From Clostridiales bacterium (lineage in GTDB: Bacteria; Bacillota; Clostridia; Tissierellales; Sedimentibacteraceae): a stretch of 8,773 nt of DNA. This document shows, one piece after another, positions 7,845 to 8,773 of this stretch. The position numbers and the translations under genes were made by a program. The DNA is taken from assembly GCA_003487955.1 (NCBI GenBank), contig DNNJ01000391.1, forward strand, positions 8,210 to 16,982, read 5' to 3'. A model generated the notes under the pieces. The model searched no databases. It saw nothing but the letters and a program-made list of their open reading frames with translations, and had not been told where the DNA came from. The first letter of the stretch is position 1, and each line of letters opens with the position of its first letter.

Positions 7845-8397
7845 TTCTTCCCTCCTGACCCTTATACGCTAAATCAGCAAATTCGTCACACTTCGACATA
7901 AAACTTTTTAATTTCTTTATTGTGCGATTTAATATAGTGCTTACGTTCGTTTCCGATATATTTAAAAGTTTGCTGATTTCCTTGTTGGAAAGCTCACCGT
8001 AATACTTTAATGTAACAATGTTGTGCTGGCGTTCATCTAAATCATTTAAAATACCCTGCAAATCTGTTTTAATTTCATTTTCTAAAATGTAATCTTCTAC
8101 ATTGGTATCTCCATATAAATTTTCAATATCTTCTAAACTGATAGTTTTCTTACCTTGATATACGCGATAATGGCTGCGAAGCTGGTTCAGTGCTATGGTA
8201 AAAATCCACGTGGACAGCGCACCTTTTAAAGGATCATACGTATTATACTTTTCAGCTACCTTTAAAAAGGTCCGGCTTGCCAAATCTTCCGCTAAAGTAG
8301 TATTTTTCACTCTGACATAAAGGAAGGCATATACTTTATCATAGTAGTCATCAAAAATCTGCTCAAGGTGATTTTTATCGTAAGCATTAAGCTTCAT
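7834..8397 (-). CDS. ECF-type RNA polymerase sigma-70 family factor
   Basis: The 187-residue protein has the two-domain layout and length of an extracytoplasmic function sigma factor. Region 2 covers about 13-80: a YYDKVYAFLYVRV helix, then the LAEDLASRTFLKV signature (compare AEDLtQevFl in the family), then STWIFTIALNQLRSHYR, which matches the core-binding and -10-melting W...IA.N....YR pattern. A variable acidic linker spans 84-115. Region 4 covers 118-168: LNDLDERQHNIVTLKYYGELSNKEIS is followed by the helix-turn-helix ISETNVSTILNRTIKKLK that reads the -35 element. The start at 8397 has AAAGGAGGGG six bases away. The start overlaps the upstream protease stop by one base, and the 3' end overlaps the anti-sigma gene by 11 bases, so the three proteins are probably made in coupled amounts. 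It would be held inactive by the downstream membrane protein. Its regulon and promoter sequence cannot be read from this window. Confidence 0.95.
   Translation of the reverse strand: MKLNAYDKNHLEQIFDDYYDKVYAFLYVRVKNTTLAEDLASRTFLKVAEKYNTYDPLKGALSTWIFTIALNQLRSHYRVYQGKKTISLEDIENLYGDTNVEDYILENEIKTDLQGILNDLDERQHNIVTLKYYGELSNKEISKLLNISETNVSTILNRTIKKLKSFMSKCDEFADLAYKGQEGRNER
7850..7856 (-). promoter_or_regulatory. Ribosome binding site of the anti-sigma gene, inside the sigma gene
   Basis: The coding strand reads AGGAGGG, followed by AAGAA and the ATG at 7844. The site sits in the last codons of the sigma gene, consistent with translational coupling of sigma and anti-sigma. Confidence 0.85.
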
Positions 8398-8773
8398 TAT
8401 TCCCCTCCTTTAGCATTTTCTTTATCCGACATAAGGGCAAACCCCATAAAATAAAAAGCAGCAGGCATAAGCAGTGCAAAAATAGCCAAACGTGTTCCAA
8501 TCAAAATGTTATACAATGAGTGAATAGTTGCGGATATTGCAATAAGCCCCAAAATCATTGGGAGCTTAATTATTTCTTTGTCCTTTGTAATTTTAACTCC
8601 AAAACCAATAATCGCTGTGGACATCCCATGCATCAAACTAGTGGTAGTAGTTCTTACAATCAGAGGAAACAGAGAGAACAGACCGGGCAACGACACAAAG
8701 GAAGTAAAGTAAAACAATGTCTCATGAATAGAGAAACCAATTCCGCATGCCATGGCACAATAAATAATTAAAT
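8397..8773 (-). CDS. prsW: PrsW-family intramembrane metalloprotease, C-terminal part (N-terminus beyond window)
   Basis: The frame is open to the right edge, giving about 124 residues ending in a hydrophilic tail (DKENAKGGE). Several conserved PrsW features are visible in order: GIGFSIHETLFYF near the edge, matching the family G-F-x-x-x-E-N-x-x-Y segment with a Glu but Thr in place of the usual Asn; RTTTTSLMHGMSTAIIGFG, matching R......H....T.i.G; and ATIHSLYNI, matching the late H-x-x-x-N motif. The stretches between are hydrophobic membrane segments. The first catalytic motif (EExxK) would lie outside the window. PrsW of Bacillus subtilis makes the first cut in the anti-sigma factor RsiW, and a PrsW protein acts on an ECF system in Clostridioides difficile. 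Here the gene sits directly before a sigma/anti-sigma pair, which supports the same role. The internal ATG at 8753 has no ribosome binding site and lies within the conserved helix, so it is not the true start. The symbol is a family label only. Confidence 0.85.
   Translation of the reverse strand, partial: LIIYCAMACGIGFSIHETLFYFTSFVSLPGLFSLFPLIVRTTTTSLMHGMSTAIIGFGVKITKDKEIIKLPMILGLIAISATIHSLYNILIGTRLAIFALLMPAAFYFMGFALMSDKENAKGGE
8402..8411 (-). promoter_or_regulatory. Ribosome binding site of the sigma gene, inside the protease gene end
   Basis: The coding strand reads AAAGGAGGGG, with AGGAGG six bases before the ATG. It also encodes Lys-Gly-Gly near the end of the protease. The junction TAATG lets a terminating ribosome restart on the sigma gene. 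Confidence 0.88.

Noticed and set aside
8751..8753. ATG at 8753 as the start of a 118-residue small membrane protein
   Set aside because: It has no ribosome binding site, and the frame upstream is open to the window edge and continues a PrsW-type helix. It is better read as an internal Met of a longer gene.
7686..8771. Plus-strand frames opposite the regulatory genes
   Set aside because: They overlap well-supported sigma, anti-sigma and protease genes and show no recognisable protein.

Overview
The window is AT-rich, with strong AGGAGG-type ribosome binding sites and tightly packed genes that are all on the minus strand. Together with the gene types (a PrsW-like membrane protease, an ECF sigma factor and a very large exported multi-domain protein), this points to a low-GC Gram-positive bacterium, most likely a member of the Clostridia (Bacillota). 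The exact genus cannot be read from this sequence.

Transcription runs from the right edge to the left edge. At the right edge (8397-8773) is the C-terminal part of a PrsW-family intramembrane protease. Its stop codon overlaps the start of an ECF-type sigma-70 factor (7834-8397). The sigma gene overlaps by 11 bases the gene for a single-pass membrane protein that is the likely anti-sigma factor (7017-7844). After only 19 bases comes a huge open reading frame that fills the rest of the window (6997 down to base 1, 2332 codons read, no stop reached). It encodes an exported protein with a signal peptide, Calx-beta, InlB-B-repeat-like, propeller-like, CARDB-like and Big_2-like regions. There is no room for a terminator or separate promoter between any of these genes, so they look like one operon.

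The proposed logic is inferred. The sigma factor is held at the membrane by the product of the next gene. The PrsW-like protease starts destruction of that anti-sigma factor when its outer domain senses a signal. The released sigma factor directs transcription, probably including this operon and hence the giant surface or secreted protein. The promoter, the N-terminus of the protease and the C-terminus of the giant protein all lie outside the window. No RNA genes, mobile elements, CRISPR arrays or plus-strand genes were found. There is no gene-free stretch over 300 bases.
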